Numbered from the stretch's first letter, positions 25,866 through 34,295 are shown. The stretch is 39,129 nucleotides of DNA from Rubrivivax sp. (GCA_027483705.1 JAIXTY010000224.1:1-39129), one strand, 5' to 3'. Notes: generated by a model from the sequence alone, not told the origin. Numbers and translations: made by a program.

Positions 25866-27014
25866 TCAGGCCGCGGCGCCGACGCGGGCGTCGACGGCCT
25901 GGCGCAGCTCGGACTGCGAGCCGATGCCCAGCGTGCGGTAGACCTTGCGCGTGTGGTCGATCACCGTGGCCGGCGCCACGCCGAGCCGGCGGCCGATCTC
26001 GGCCTGCGTGAGCCCGCCGTAGAGGCCGCGGCACACCGCCATCTGGCCGGCCGTGATGGGCAGCGCGCGCAGCGCGCGCTCCAGCGCCACGCGGTGCGGC
26101 TCCAGCCGGCGCAGCGTCACCTGCGCCAGCGGCGGGCCGTCGCCCAGCGCGGCGTGCAGCAATTCGCCGCGCGCGACGAACTGGCCGGCCGGCGTCTCGT
26201 GCGCGATGGACGGCGGCGGCGCCAGCGCCACGGCCGCCCGGCCGCCCGGGCTGGCCAGTAGCGCGGCGCGGTCGCGCAGACGCATCAGCATCCACGACAG
26301 CAGCGGGTCGGCCAGCAGCGACAGCGGCCGCGACAGCCGGTCGCGCGAGGCGCCGCCGGCCGCCATCAGCAGCAGGCGGTGCGCGCCATCGCTGGCATGG
26401 CACAGCTGGCCGTCGAGCGTGAGCAGCAGCGTCTCGGCGGGCTCGGGGGCGGGCACGTGGCGGTCGTCGGCCACCGCCGGCCCGGTGGCCTGCAGCCCGC
26501 GCGCCAGGGCCGGCATCACGGCGGCCAGCTGGCGCTCGTCGTCGCGCGTGAAGCGCCGCTCGCCCGGGCCGCGGTACAGCACCAGCGAGCCCAGCAGCGT
26601 GCCGTCGGCGCCGCGCACCACGGCCTCCAGCCGCGTGTGCAGGCCCTGCGGGCGCCAGATCTCGTTGTACAGCGCGCTGCGGAAGAAGCCCGGGTGGTCG
26701 AGCTCGTCGGCGCTGCGCACGCCGGCCGGCGTCTGCTGCAGGCTGTCGAAGGCCGGCATCACCTCGGCCTCGCGCCGGTTGTGGAACTCGTCGAAGTACA
26801 GCTGCGCGATGGCCGCGTCGATCGGCCCCTCGATGAAGTAGCGCACCAGCCGGCCCTGCGGATCGGTCCAGTCGAAGAGGTTGCGGCTGCTGGGCACGAC
26901 GGCGTGCAGCGCCTCCAGGAAGGCCGGCACCAGCACCTCGGGGTGCAGGCCGAGGTCGGACAGCGCCCGCAGCGAGGCGAGCGGTCGGGACATGCGGGCG
27001 GCAGGCGTGCTCAT
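25866..27014 (-). CDS. LuxR-type transcriptional regulator with GAF-like N-terminal region
   Basis: The product is 382 residues from ATG 27014; in-frame ATGs at 26993 and 27050 are alternatives and none has a strong ribosome site. Residues 20-190 look like a GAF/PAS-type sensor (FLEALHAVVPSSRNLFDW; LRRLEAVVRGADGTLLGSLVLYRGP-like block; FTRDDERQLAAVMPALARGL). The C-terminal LuxR/GerE domain is at about 315-380: ITAGQMAVCRGLYGGLTQAEIGRRLGVAPATVIDHTRKVYRTLG. No receiver and no acyl-homoserine-lactone-binding domain is recognisable. It is divergent from a SAM methyltransferase gene across 158 bases, which suggests that it controls that gene. Confidence 0.85.
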   Translation of the reverse strand: MSTPAARMSRPLASLRALSDLGLHPEVLVPAFLEALHAVVPSSRNLFDWTDPQGRLVRYFIEGPIDAAIAQLYFDEFHNRREAEVMPAFDSLQQTPAGVRSADELDHPGFFRSALYNEIWRPQGLHTRLEAVVRGADGTLLGSLVLYRGPGERRFTRDDERQLAAVMPALARGLQATGPAVADDRHVPAPEPAETLLLTLDGQLCHASDGAHRLLLMAAGGASRDRLSRPLSLLADPLLSWMLMRLRDRAALLASPGGRAAVALAPPPSIAHETPAGQFVARGELLHAALGDGPPLAQVTLRRLEPHRVALERALRALPITAGQMAVCRGLYGGLTQAEIGRRLGVAPATVIDHTRKVYRTLGIGSQSELRQAVDARVGAAA

Positions 27015-27069
27015 GCCGCGAGTGTGCCGCCGCGCGGCCGGCCGATCCATCGACAAGCCTGACGACACC

Positions 27070-27086
27070 ACGCGCCACAAACGCGT
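27070..27086. promoter_or_regulatory. Weak dyad between divergent LuxR and methyltransferase genes
   Basis: ACGCG-N7-CGCGT lies roughly in the middle of the divergent intergenic region. Such short G+C-rich dyads arise by chance, so this is only a candidate operator for the LuxR-type neighbour. Confidence 0.2.
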
Positions 27087-27172
27087 CGGCCGCCCCCTTC
27101 GCGTGGGGTGCCCGCCGGTGCGGCGCTGCCGAGACTGGCCACACCCCAACCCCACCGATGCCAGGAGCACGC

Positions 27173-28186
27173 ATGAACACCGCCACCGTCCACACCACCC
27201 CGCGGCCGGCCCTGTTGCCCACCCCGCCGGCCACCGCCGGCCTCACGCTGGAGGAGAACACCCACGCGCTGCTCGACCGCGCCGCCGCGCAGGTGGCCGC
27301 CGGGCAGGCCGTGGCCGCCTTCCGGCTGCTGACGCCGCCGCTGTCGGCGCTGTGGAGCGAGGCCCGCGCCACCGGCCAGGCCGAGGCCATGCGCCACTGG
27401 TGCGCCAGCCACCCGCTGCACGCGCTGGTGATGCAGGACCCGTTCACGCACCGCGCGGTCACCAAGCCGCGCGGTTATGCCGGCGACGCGGTGATGATGG
27501 ACTTCATCTACGACGGCCGGCCGCCCGCGGGCACCAGCGTCGTCGGCGCCGAGGTCTTCGGCGCCACCACGCGCGCCGGCATGGGCCTGTCGGTGCGCTA
27601 CCGGCGGCAGCTGCTGCAGAGCCTGATCGACGACACCGTGGTGCGGCACGAGCGCGCGCGCGTGCTGTCGGTGGCCGCCGGCCACTGCCGCGAGCTGCAG
27701 GGCTGCCTCGTCGAGCAGCCCGGCTTCGGCGGCGAGTTCGTGGCGCTCGACCAGGACCCGCTGTCGTGCCAGGAGATCGCGCGCGTGCATGCCGGCCACG
27801 CCGTGCGCGTGGTGAACCAGGGCGTGCGCGAGCTCGCCGGCAGCGCGCAGGGCAGCGTGCTGGCCGATGCGCTGGGCCGCTTCGACCTCATCTACTCCGC
27901 CGGTCTCTACGACTACCTGCCCGATGCGCTGGCCCGCCGCCTGACGCGCCGCCTGCTGGCCATGCTGCGCCCGGGCGGGCGCGTGCTGATCGCCAACTTC
28001 GTGCCCGGCGGCAGCGGCCGCGGCTACATGGAGCTGTTCATGGACTGGACGCTGGTGCTGCGCACCGAGGCGCAGATGCGCGAGCTGGCCGCCGCGTCGG
28101 GCGCCGCGCACGCGAGCACCTTCGCCGACCCGCAGCGCAACGTCGTCTACGCCGAGCTCTGGCGCGAGGCGCCCGAGGCGATCTGA
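27173..28186 (+). CDS. Class I SAM-dependent methyltransferase
   Basis: The product is 337 residues; ATG 27173 follows AGGAG at eight bases (an upstream in-frame ATG at 27158 lacks a site). The SAM-binding motif I region is RVLSVAAGHCRELQGCL (about 161-177), with an acidic residue in VALDQDP at the end of strand 2, then RFDLIYSAGLYDYLPD and MLRPGGRVLIANFVPG. The N-terminal block KPRGYAGDAVMMDFIYDG is unlike generic methyltransferases. It recalls a group often annotated as extracellular-factor (3-hydroxy fatty acid methyl ester) biosynthesis proteins; that link is from memory and weak. The divergent LuxR-type gene is the likely regulator. The 3' end overlaps the opposing ampG by 40 bases. Confidence 0.85.
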   Translation: MNTATVHTTPRPALLPTPPATAGLTLEENTHALLDRAAAQVAAGQAVAAFRLLTPPLSALWSEARATGQAEAMRHWCASHPLHALVMQDPFTHRAVTKPRGYAGDAVMMDFIYDGRPPAGTSVVGAEVFGATTRAGMGLSVRYRRQLLQSLIDDTVVRHERARVLSVAAGHCRELQGCLVEQPGFGGEFVALDQDPLSCQEIARVHAGHAVRVVNQGVRELAGSAQGSVLADALGRFDLIYSAGLYDYLPDALARRLTRRLLAMLRPGGRVLIANFVPGGSGRGYMELFMDWTLVLRTEAQMRELAAASGAAHASTFADPQRNVVYAELWREAPEAI

Positions 28187-29805
28187 TCGCCGGCCGCCGG
28201 CCCATCCGCCGGCGTGGCCGGCGCGTCGAGCGCATCGACCTCGCGCCGCAGGCCCTGCAGCATCAGCAGGGCCGGCAGCGCGAGCGCCGTGCTGATGAGG
28301 AAGAACGTCGGCCAGCCGATGCTCTCGGCCAGCACGCCGGCCAGCGGTCCCACCCAGACGCGGCCGACGCTGGCAAAGGCGCTGAGCAGCGCAAACTGCG
28401 TGGCCGTGAAGCGCTGGTTGCACAGGCTCATCAGGAAGGCCACGAAGGCGGCCGTGCCCATGCCGCCCGAGATGTTCTCGAAGGCCACCACCATCAGCAG
28501 CCCGCCGTCCACCGGCGTGGGCGTGGCCAGCTTGACGAAGCCCCAGTCGAAGGCCGGCAGCGTCAGGCCCGGCAGCACGCCCTTGCCCGAGACGGCGAGC
28601 CACCAGAAGCCCAGGTTCGACAGCAGCTGCAGCACGCCGAAGGCCATCAGCGAGCGCCACAGCCCCAGCTTCAGCATCAGCGCGCCGCCGAGCAGAGCGC
28701 CGCCGATCGTCATCCACAGGCCCAGCACCTTGTTGACGACGCCCACCTCGGCCGAGGTGTAGGCCATGCTCTTGAGCAGGAAGGCCGTCATCAGGCTGCC
28801 GGCGAAGGCGTCGCCGAGCTTGTAGAGCACGATGAACAGCAGGAAGGCCGCCGCGCCCTTCTGGCTGAAGTAGCTGTCCAGGCCCGACAGCAGCGTCGTG
28901 AAGCCCGCGCGCCGCGCCGTCCAGGCCGCCAGCGGCAGCGTGAGGGCGATGCCCAGCAGCAGCGCCACCAGGTCGAGCCAGCGCTTCTGCAGCGGCGCCG
29001 GCAGCGAGGTGCTCTCAAGCAGCGGGCCCACCATCGTGCGCGCGACGGTGCCGCCGAAGCGGTCGGTCAGCCACGCGCCCAGCGCCACGGCCAGCAGCAC
29101 GGCGACGAAGCCGCGCAGGTCGTGGCCGCCGCCGTTGCGGGTGGCGCCGGCAGCCGGCGGCACAGGCGGCAGCGGCGGCAGCGCGGGCAGCAGCAGGGCC
29201 GAGACGACGGCGGCGCCGGCCATCAGCAGCGCCATGAAGCGGTAGACCTCGGGCCAGCTCCAGCCGGTGCCGGCGGCGGCCTGCGCGGGGTCGGTCCAGA
29301 TGAGGGCGATGCCGCCCGAGAGGATCATCGCCAGCCGGTAGCCCATCACCCCGAGCGAGGCGCCCATGCCGCGCTCGGCCGGGGTCAGCAGGTCGGTGCG
29401 GTAGGCGTCGACGACGACGTCCTGCGACGCCGACAGGAAGGCCACCGCCACCGCCAGCAGCGCAAACGCCCGGATGCCGTCGCGCGGCTCGGTGGCGGCC
29501 AGGGCCCACAGCGCCAGCGCCAGCAGCAGCTGCGTGGCCACCAGCCAGCCGCGGCGGCGGCCCCAGCGGCTGGCGATGGCCGCCGGCAGCTCGTAGCGGT
29601 CCATCAGCGGCGCCCACAGGAACTTGAAGGTGTAGGGCAGTCCGACGAGGCTGAGGAAGCCGATGGTCGCGAGGTCGATGCCGTCGAGCGTCAGCCAAGC
29701 CTGCATGGCCTGGCCGGTGAGCGCCAGCGGCAGGCCGCTGGCAAAGCCCAGCAGCGCGACCGCGATCAGGCGATGCAGCCGCTGCAGCGAGGGGGTCCAG
29801 GGCAT
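28147..29805 (-). CDS. ampG: AmpG family muropeptide permease (MFS)
   Basis: The product is 552 residues with about 12-14 membrane segments. FASGLPLALTGQAMQAWL at the N-terminus, GLPYTFKFLWAPLMDRY and SASQDVVVDAYRTDLL are the hallmark AmpG blocks. AmpG imports GlcNAc-anhydro-MurNAc peptides from the periplasm for wall recycling and, where AmpC/AmpR exist, conveys the beta-lactam signal. A Pro/Ala-rich loop at about 210-230 divides the two halves. The C-terminus (about 520-552) is a polar tail coded partly by DNA that also encodes the end of the convergent methyltransferase. The ATG lies six bases after a CCTAGAAT element with no ribosome site. Confidence 0.93.
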   Translation of the reverse strand: MPWTPSLQRLHRLIAVALLGFASGLPLALTGQAMQAWLTLDGIDLATIGFLSLVGLPYTFKFLWAPLMDRYELPAAIASRWGRRRGWLVATQLLLALALWALAATEPRDGIRAFALLAVAVAFLSASQDVVVDAYRTDLLTPAERGMGASLGVMGYRLAMILSGGIALIWTDPAQAAAGTGWSWPEVYRFMALLMAGAAVVSALLLPALPPLPPVPPAAGATRNGGGHDLRGFVAVLLAVALGAWLTDRFGGTVARTMVGPLLESTSLPAPLQKRWLDLVALLLGIALTLPLAAWTARRAGFTTLLSGLDSYFSQKGAAAFLLFIVLYKLGDAFAGSLMTAFLLKSMAYTSAEVGVVNKVLGLWMTIGGALLGGALMLKLGLWRSLMAFGVLQLLSNLGFWWLAVSGKGVLPGLTLPAFDWGFVKLATPTPVDGGLLMVVAFENISGGMGTAAFVAFLMSLCNQRFTATQFALLSAFASVGRVWVGPLAGVLAESIGWPTFFLISTALALPALLMLQGLRREVDALDAPATPADGPAAGDQIASGASRQSSA

Positions 29806-29811
29806 CGGCCG

Positions 29812-29819
29812 ATTCTAGG
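29812..29819 (-). promoter_or_regulatory. CCTAGAAT -10-like element of ampG
   Basis: On the minus strand CCTAGAAT ends six bases before the ampG ATG, the same arrangement as at the periplasmic M48 gene. A start at the ATG or one base away would make the message leaderless. Confidence 0.5.
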
Positions 29820-30080
29820 CAGCGCCCCGGGGTGCGCCGCTGGCCGGGCCGGCCTCAGCCCGCGTGGCGCCACTGCCGCCAGACGCGGCGCAGGCCGTCC
29901 GCCGTCCACCACGGCGCCGGCCGCGCGCGCCGGGCCGTGGCACGGTGGCTCGGCGGGCGCTCGAGCAGGCGCAGCGGGGGCGGGTTGGAGGGCGGCATGG
30001 CAGCGGCGACAGTCAAAGCCACTGTAGGACCATGCACTCCCGCAGACAACGCGGGCTCCCGCAAGTACAGTCTGCAAAGT

Positions 30081-30093
30081 TGCATCGAATGCA
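30081..30093. promoter_or_regulatory. LysR-type T-N11-A dyad
   Basis: TGCAT-CGA-ATGCA is a perfect five-base inverted repeat in the T-N11-A form bound by LysR-type regulators. It ends 18 bases before the ATG of the LysR gene, the position expected of autorepression. Confidence 0.4.
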
Positions 30094-30111
30094 CCAAAGG
30101 ACGCACCCCGC

Positions 30112-31035
30112 ATGCCCCAACTCGACTGGAGCGATCTCCGCCACGCGCTGGCCATCGGAGACGGCGGCTCGGTGGCCGAAGCGGCCCGTCGCCTGGGCGT
30201 GAACGCCACCACCGTGCAACGCCGGCTCGATGCGCTGGAGGCCAGCCTCGGGGCGCGCCTGTTCGAGCGCACGCGCACCGGCTGGCACCCCACCGAGGCG
30301 GGGCGCACCGTGCTGGCGCAGGCCCAGCGCATGGCCGACCAGGCCGAGGAGATCGAGCGCCAGGTGCAGGGCCGCGACCGCGAGCTCACCGGCGTGCTGC
30401 GGCTGACCACCGCCTTCGTCGCGATGGAGCACCTGCTGCCGCGGCCGCTGGCCGACTTCGCACGGGCCTACCCGGGCATCGAGGTCGAGGTGGTGGAGAA
30501 CGCCTTCCTGGTGGACCTGGCCCGCCGCCCGCCTGAGGCCGCCGGCGGTGTCGCGCGCCAGGCCGATGTCGCGCTGCGGCTGTCGTCGCAGGTGGCCGAG
30601 CACCTGGTGGGCCGGCAGCTGGGCATGAGCCACTGCCGGGTCTACGCGCTGCGCGGCGCGCCGGGCCTGCCGCAGGCCGTGACGCCAGTGCCCGAGCTGC
30701 TGAAGCACGCGCCCTGGGTGGCCTTCGAGCGCGACGGCAACGGCCGCGTCTACGACCGCTGGATGCGCGAGCACCTCGTGCCCGAGCAGGTGCGCGTGCG
30801 CGTGGACATCTTCAACGCCGCCGCGGCCATGCTGCGCACCGGCATCGGCGTGGCGGTGCTGCCCACCTTCATGGAGGAGCGGCTGCCGGAGCTGGTGGCG
30901 GTGTCCGAGGAGATCCCGGCGCTGGACGTGCCGGTGTGGATGCTGACGCACCCCGATCTGCGCGGCACGGCGCGCGTGCGCGCCTTCATGCGCTTCGTCG
31001 GCGACGCGGTGGCGCAGCGCCTGGCGCAGGCTTGA
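30112..31035 (+). CDS. LysR family transcriptional regulator
   Basis: The product is 307 residues. An N-terminal winged helix (about 5-65) has DLRHALAIGDGGSVAEAARRLGVNATTVQRRLDALEASLGARLFERTRTG, then the linker helix and a periplasmic-binding-like effector domain from about 95. The phrase NATTVQRRLDALE is of the type seen in LysR proteins that regulate oxidative or metabolic genes; the effector is unknown. An AAGGA lies 11 bases before the ATG. A T-N11-A dyad lies just upstream. Thioredoxin 2 follows 31 bases downstream on the same strand, so trxC may be co-transcribed. ampG is divergent, 306 bases away. Confidence 0.92.
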   Translation: MPQLDWSDLRHALAIGDGGSVAEAARRLGVNATTVQRRLDALEASLGARLFERTRTGWHPTEAGRTVLAQAQRMADQAEEIERQVQGRDRELTGVLRLTTAFVAMEHLLPRPLADFARAYPGIEVEVVENAFLVDLARRPPEAAGGVARQADVALRLSSQVAEHLVGRQLGMSHCRVYALRGAPGLPQAVTPVPELLKHAPWVAFERDGNGRVYDRWMREHLVPEQVRVRVDIFNAAAAMLRTGIGVAVLPTFMEERLPELVAVSEEIPALDVPVWMLTHPDLRGTARVRAFMRFVGDAVAQRLAQA

Positions 31036-31066
31036 AGCCGCAGCACGGCGCCACCATGTGCCCCCA

Positions 31067-31501
31067 ATGAACGACGACACCCGCCTGCACGCCAGCTGCC
31101 CGCACTGCGGCGCCACCAACCGCGTGCCCGCCGCGCGCATCGACGAGCACCCGAACTGCGGCCGCTGCGGCCAGCCGCTGCTCGACGGCCAGGTGGTGGC
31201 GCTCACCGATGCCGACTTCGACGCCGTCGTCATGGCCACCGACCGGCCGCTGCTGGTGGACTTCTGGGCGGCCTGGTGCGGCCCCTGCCGCATGATGGCC
31301 CCGGCCTTCGCGCAGGCCGCGCAGCAGCTCGGCGACCGCGCGCTGCTCGTGAAGGTGGACACCGACGCCAACCCGCAGCTGGCGGCCCGCTTTGCCATCC
31401 GCAGCATCCCGACGCTGGTGAAGATCGAGCAGGGCCGCGAGGTCGCGCGCACGAGCGGCGCGCAGCCGGCCGGCGCCATCGTGCAGATGGCGGCCGGCTG
31501 A
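31067..31501 (+). CDS. trxC: Thioredoxin 2
   Basis: The product is 144 residues. An N-terminal zinc ribbon with C11-x2-C14 and C31-x2-C34 (CPHC; CGRC) precedes the thioredoxin domain, whose active site WCGPC has C71 and C74. This two-part structure is diagnostic of TrxC, which reduces disulfides in the cytosol and in E. coli is induced by OxyR under oxidative stress. SIPTLVKIEQGREVAR is the cis-proline region. I prefer ATG 31067; a GTG at 31058 would add three residues, and neither has a ribosome site. It follows a LysR-type gene and converges on a second one with ten bases between stops. Confidence 0.95.
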   Translation: MNDDTRLHASCPHCGATNRVPAARIDEHPNCGRCGQPLLDGQVVALTDADFDAVVMATDRPLLVDFWAAWCGPCRMMAPAFAQAAQQLGDRALLVKVDTDANPQLAARFAIRSIPTLVKIEQGREVARTSGAQPAGAIVQMAAG

Positions 31502-31511
31502 CGACACCGCC

Positions 31512-32417
31512 TCAGGCCGCGGCCAGCTCGGCCGGAACGGCCTCGGCCAGGAAGTCGTAGACGCGGCGCACGAGGCGGCTGCCGCGGATCTCGCGGTGCA
31601 CCGCCAGCCAGCACGGCAGCGGCGGGATCTTCAGCATCGGCAGCAGCGGCACCACGCCGGGCCAGTGGCGCAGGTTGTAGGCGGCGACGAAGCCGACGCC
31701 GGCGCCGGCGGCCACCAGGCGGCCGTAGGCCAGCTGGTCGTCGGTGCGCAGCACGAAGGCCTCGGGTGGCAGCGCCACGCCCATCGCGGCAAAGCCGCGG
31801 CGGATGGTGTCGTCGCGGTCGTAGCCGATGAGGCGGTGCCGCGGCAGCTCGTCCGGCCGCCGCGGCAGGCCGTGGCGGCGCAGGTAGTCCTCGTGCGCGC
31901 AGGCGACGATGGGGATGTCGGCCAGCTTGCGCGCCACCAGCGAGGCCTGCGCCGGCCGCACCATGCGCAGCGCGATGTCGGCCTCGCGCCGCAGCAGGTT
32001 GGCCAGCGTGTTGCTGGCCGCCAGCTCCACGTGGATGCCGGGCTCGGCCTGCTGCAGCCGCGCCAGCACCGGCGGCAGCAGGTAGCTGGCCGCCACCTGG
32101 CTGGTGGTGATGCGCACGGTGCCGGTGGCGGCCTCGCGGCCGCGCGCCAGCGTGCGCGACAGCCGCTCGGCGCCGTCCTGCATCTGCCGCGCGGCGTCGG
32201 CGATGGCGCGCGCCAGCGCCGTGGGCTCGACGCCGCGGCCGGTGCGCTCGAACAGCGGCGCGCCCAGCTGCGACTCCAGCTCGGCCACGTGCCGCGACAG
32301 CGTCGGCTGGTGCGCGCCGGTGGCGCGGGCCGCAGCCGTCAGGCTGCCGGCGTCGAGCACGGCCAGGAAGCTGCGCACGAGGCGCCAGTCGAACGATCCG
32401 GGGCTGGGTGTGTCCAT
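31512..32417 (-). CDS. LysR family transcriptional regulator
   Basis: The product is 301 residues from ATG 32417. The winged helix at about 8-65 reads FDWRLVRSFLAVLDAGSLTAAARATGAHQPTLSRHVAELESQLGAPLFERTGRG, and the effector-binding domain follows from about 92. An upstream in-frame ATG at 32438 would add seven residues. A TATACG hexamer ends seven bases before ATG 32417, suggesting a leaderless message and favouring the shorter form. The divergent gene 109 bases away encodes an NAD-binding epimerase-like protein followed by a membrane protein, the likely targets of this regulator. Confidence 0.92.
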   Translation of the reverse strand: MDTPSPGSFDWRLVRSFLAVLDAGSLTAAARATGAHQPTLSRHVAELESQLGAPLFERTGRGVEPTALARAIADAARQMQDGAERLSRTLARGREAATGTVRITTSQVAASYLLPPVLARLQQAEPGIHVELAASNTLANLLRREADIALRMVRPAQASLVARKLADIPIVACAHEDYLRRHGLPRRPDELPRHRLIGYDRDDTIRRGFAAMGVALPPEAFVLRTDDQLAYGRLVAAGAGVGFVAAYNLRHWPGVVPLLPMLKIPPLPCWLAVHREIRGSRLVRRVYDFLAEAVPAELAAA

Positions 32418-32424
32418 ACCGAAG

Positions 32425-32430
32425 CGTATA
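32425..32430 (-). promoter_or_regulatory. Candidate -10 element of the lysR gene at 32417
   Basis: TATACG on the minus strand is four of six to TATAAT. It lies seven bases from the ATG, again implying little or no leader. Confidence 0.35.
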
Positions 32431-32526
32431 GCAGGCATGGCGATCCAGACGTAGGCGGATGCCCCGCCGATGCCCACACTGCGGCCATCGACCACCGGCA
32501 CCGCGTGCCCACCTGGAGACCACCCC

Positions 32527-33522
32527 ATGAAGACCGTCCTCGTTCTCGGCGCCCGAGGGCGCTTCGGCGACGCCGCCGTGCGCGCCTTCGCCCGCGCCGG
32601 CTGGCGCGTGCTGGCCCAGGCCCGGCCGTCGCCCCGCGGCGCGCTGCCGGCGGCGTTGCCGGGGGTGACGCCGGTGCTGCTGCCGCTGTCCGACACCGCC
32701 GCACTGGTGCGCGCCGCCGCCGGCGCCACCGTGGTGGTGCACGCCGTGAACCCCGTCTACACCGACTGGGCGGCGCAGGCGCTGCCCGCGCTGCGGCAGG
32801 GCATGGCCGTGGCCCGCGAGCTGGGCGCCCGGCTGATGCTGCCGGGCAACGTCTACGCCTACGGCACGCGGCTGCCGGCACGGCTGGACGAGGCCACGCC
32901 GATCGCCCCCGACACGCCACACGGCCGCATCCGCGCCGAGATGGAGGCGCTGCTCGAGGCCGACACCACGCTGCGCAGCACCGTCATCCGCGCCGGCGAC
33001 TTCTTCGGCCACGGCCAGGGCTCGTGGCTCGACCTGCTGGTGGCGAAGGACCTCGACCGGGGCCGCCTGGCCTACCCCGGCCCGCGCGACCGCGTGCACG
33101 CCTGGGCCTACCTGCCCGATCTGGCGCAGGCCTTCGTCGCGGTGGCCGAGCGCAGCGACGCCGGCCCGTCGTTCGAGACCCTGCACTTCGCCGGCCATGC
33201 CGCCACGGGTGACGAGTTCATCGCCGCGCTGCAGCAGGCGGCCGCGTCGCTGGGGCTGGCGCCCGCGAAGGGCTGGCGCGTGGGCGGCTTTCCGTGGCCG
33301 CTGATCCGCGCCGCCGGCCTGGTGTGGCCGATGGGCCGGGCGCTGGCGCGCATGAGCTACCTTTGGCGGCAGCCGCACGCGCTGGACGGCACGCGGCTGG
33401 CCGCGCGCGTGGGCCCGGGCGTGCTGCCCGAGCGGCCGCTGGCCGACGCGCTGCGCCAGGCGCTCGTCGACCTGGGCCACCGGCCGCACACCGCCGCCGG
33501 CGCCGCGATGGCGCTGCGCTGA
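32527..33522 (+). CDS. NAD(P)-binding epimerase/dehydratase-like protein (atypical SDR)
   Basis: The product is 331 residues; a TGGAG site precedes ATG 32527. The dinucleotide-binding loop G8-A-R-G11-R-F-G14 lies in VLVLGARGRFGDAAVRAF. VVVHAVNPVYTDWAAQALPAL and RLMLPGNVYAYGTRL are the extended-SDR blocks. The usual YxxxK pair is not obvious after NVYAYG, so classical epimerase chemistry is uncertain and it may be an atypical SDR or a reductase. TVIRAGDFFGHG and VHAWAYLPDLAQAFVAVAE fit the NAD-dependent epimerase family. It is divergent from a LysR regulator and lies 29 bases upstream of a membrane protein gene with a similar ribosome site. Confidence 0.85.
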   Translation: MKTVLVLGARGRFGDAAVRAFARAGWRVLAQARPSPRGALPAALPGVTPVLLPLSDTAALVRAAAGATVVVHAVNPVYTDWAAQALPALRQGMAVARELGARLMLPGNVYAYGTRLPARLDEATPIAPDTPHGRIRAEMEALLEADTTLRSTVIRAGDFFGHGQGSWLDLLVAKDLDRGRLAYPGPRDRVHAWAYLPDLAQAFVAVAERSDAGPSFETLHFAGHAATGDEFIAALQQAAASLGLAPAKGWRVGGFPWPLIRAAGLVWPMGRALARMSYLWRQPHALDGTRLAARVGPGVLPERPLADALRQALVDLGHRPHTAAGAAMALR

Positions 33523-33551
33523 ACCGATCCTTCAACCCGCTGGAGACTCCC

Positions 33552-34295
33552 ATGACCACGACCACCCTTGCATCGCCCGGCCCAGGCGCCACGCTCGCGC
33601 CGCCGGCCCCCATCACCACCGGCCGCGGGCGCGTGCTCGGCGCCTTCTTCATCGCCGAGGCGCTGCTGTCGTTTGCGCCCGTCGTCGTGCTCGGCGCGGC
33701 CATCGGCTGGCCGGCCTCGCTGGGCGCGCCGGCCGCGCAGCAGCTGGCGGCCATCGCCGCCGCGCCCGACGCCGTGCGCCTGGGCTACGGGCTGTACCTG
33801 CTGTACTCCATCGCTGTTGCGCCGCTGCTCATCGTGCTGGCGGCGCGCACCTGGGGCGGCCTGGCCCACCCGGCCGCGGCCACCGTGGCGGCCTTCGCGG
33901 CGCTGTCGGCGCTGGCGCGCAGCATCGGCATCCTGCGCTGGCTGACGGTGATGCCGGTGCTGGCCGAGGCCCACGCCGGCGCCGACCCGGCCACGCGCGC
34001 GTCCATCGAGCTGGTGTTCTCGGCCACCACCACCTGGGGCGGTGGCATCGGCGAGATCCTCGGCGTCAGCCTCTTCATGGCCGTCGCGATGGCCGTGGTG
34101 GCGGCCGGCGCCTGGCAGCGCCGCACGCTGCCGCGGCCGCTGGCGGCGCTGGGGGGTGTGGCGGCGCTGGCGCTCGCGCTGCTGGCCCTGCCCGTGGCCG
34201 GCGGGCCGGCGCTGATGCCGGTGGCGGTGGCGGTGAGCGGGCTGTCGGCGTGGATGCTGGCCGTGGGCATCGCCCTCTTGCTGCGGCGGGGCTGA
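33552..34295 (+). CDS. Integral membrane protein, possibly DUF4386-like
   Basis: The product is 247 residues; TGGAG lies seven bases before ATG 33552. About six hydrophobic segments are visible, for example VLGAFFIAEALLSFAPVVVLGAAIGW, YGLYLLYSIAVAPLLIVLAA and SAWMLAVGIALLLRR. SIGILRWLTVMPVLAEAHAGAD and FSATTTWGGGIGEILG resemble blocks in DUF4386 membrane proteins; I am not certain of the family. It is probably co-transcribed with the epimerase-like gene 29 bases upstream under the divergent LysR regulator. No transport signature is recognised. Confidence 0.75.
   Translation: MTTTTLASPGPGATLAPPAPITTGRGRVLGAFFIAEALLSFAPVVVLGAAIGWPASLGAPAAQQLAAIAAAPDAVRLGYGLYLLYSIAVAPLLIVLAARTWGGLAHPAAATVAAFAALSALARSIGILRWLTVMPVLAEAHAGADPATRASIELVFSATTTWGGGIGEILGVSLFMAVAMAVVAAGAWQRRTLPRPLAALGGVAALALALLALPVAGGPALMPVAVAVSGLSAWMLAVGIALLLRRG

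Larger units (their letters stand above)
29806..30111. other. Intergenic region between ampG and a LysR gene
   Basis: This 306-base gap holds the ampG -10-like element (29812-29819) and a LysR-type dyad (30081-30093). It also has a widely spaced inverted pair ACTGTA/TACAGT (30021-30026 and 30066-30071) and a small CCCGC-N7-GCGGG stem. A 47-codon frame on the minus strand (29855-29998; product begins MPPSNPPPLRLLERPP) has no ribosome site and an Arg/Pro/Trp-rich composition; I do not call it a gene, but cannot exclude it. Confidence 0.5.

Noticed and set aside
29855..29998. A 47-residue minus-strand gene between ampG and the LysR gene
   Set aside because: No ribosome-binding site, no recognisable domain, and a composition expected of random G+C-rich frames; kept only as a possibility in the gap description.
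26881..30027. Very long open frames opposite or out of frame with real genes (for example 26881-30027 +, 30013-33489 -, 12482-15349 -, 3029-5122 +)
   Set aside because: They are Arg/Ala/Gly/His-rich translations of G+C-rich codons of the true genes, span several genes, and contain no domain or ribosome site.
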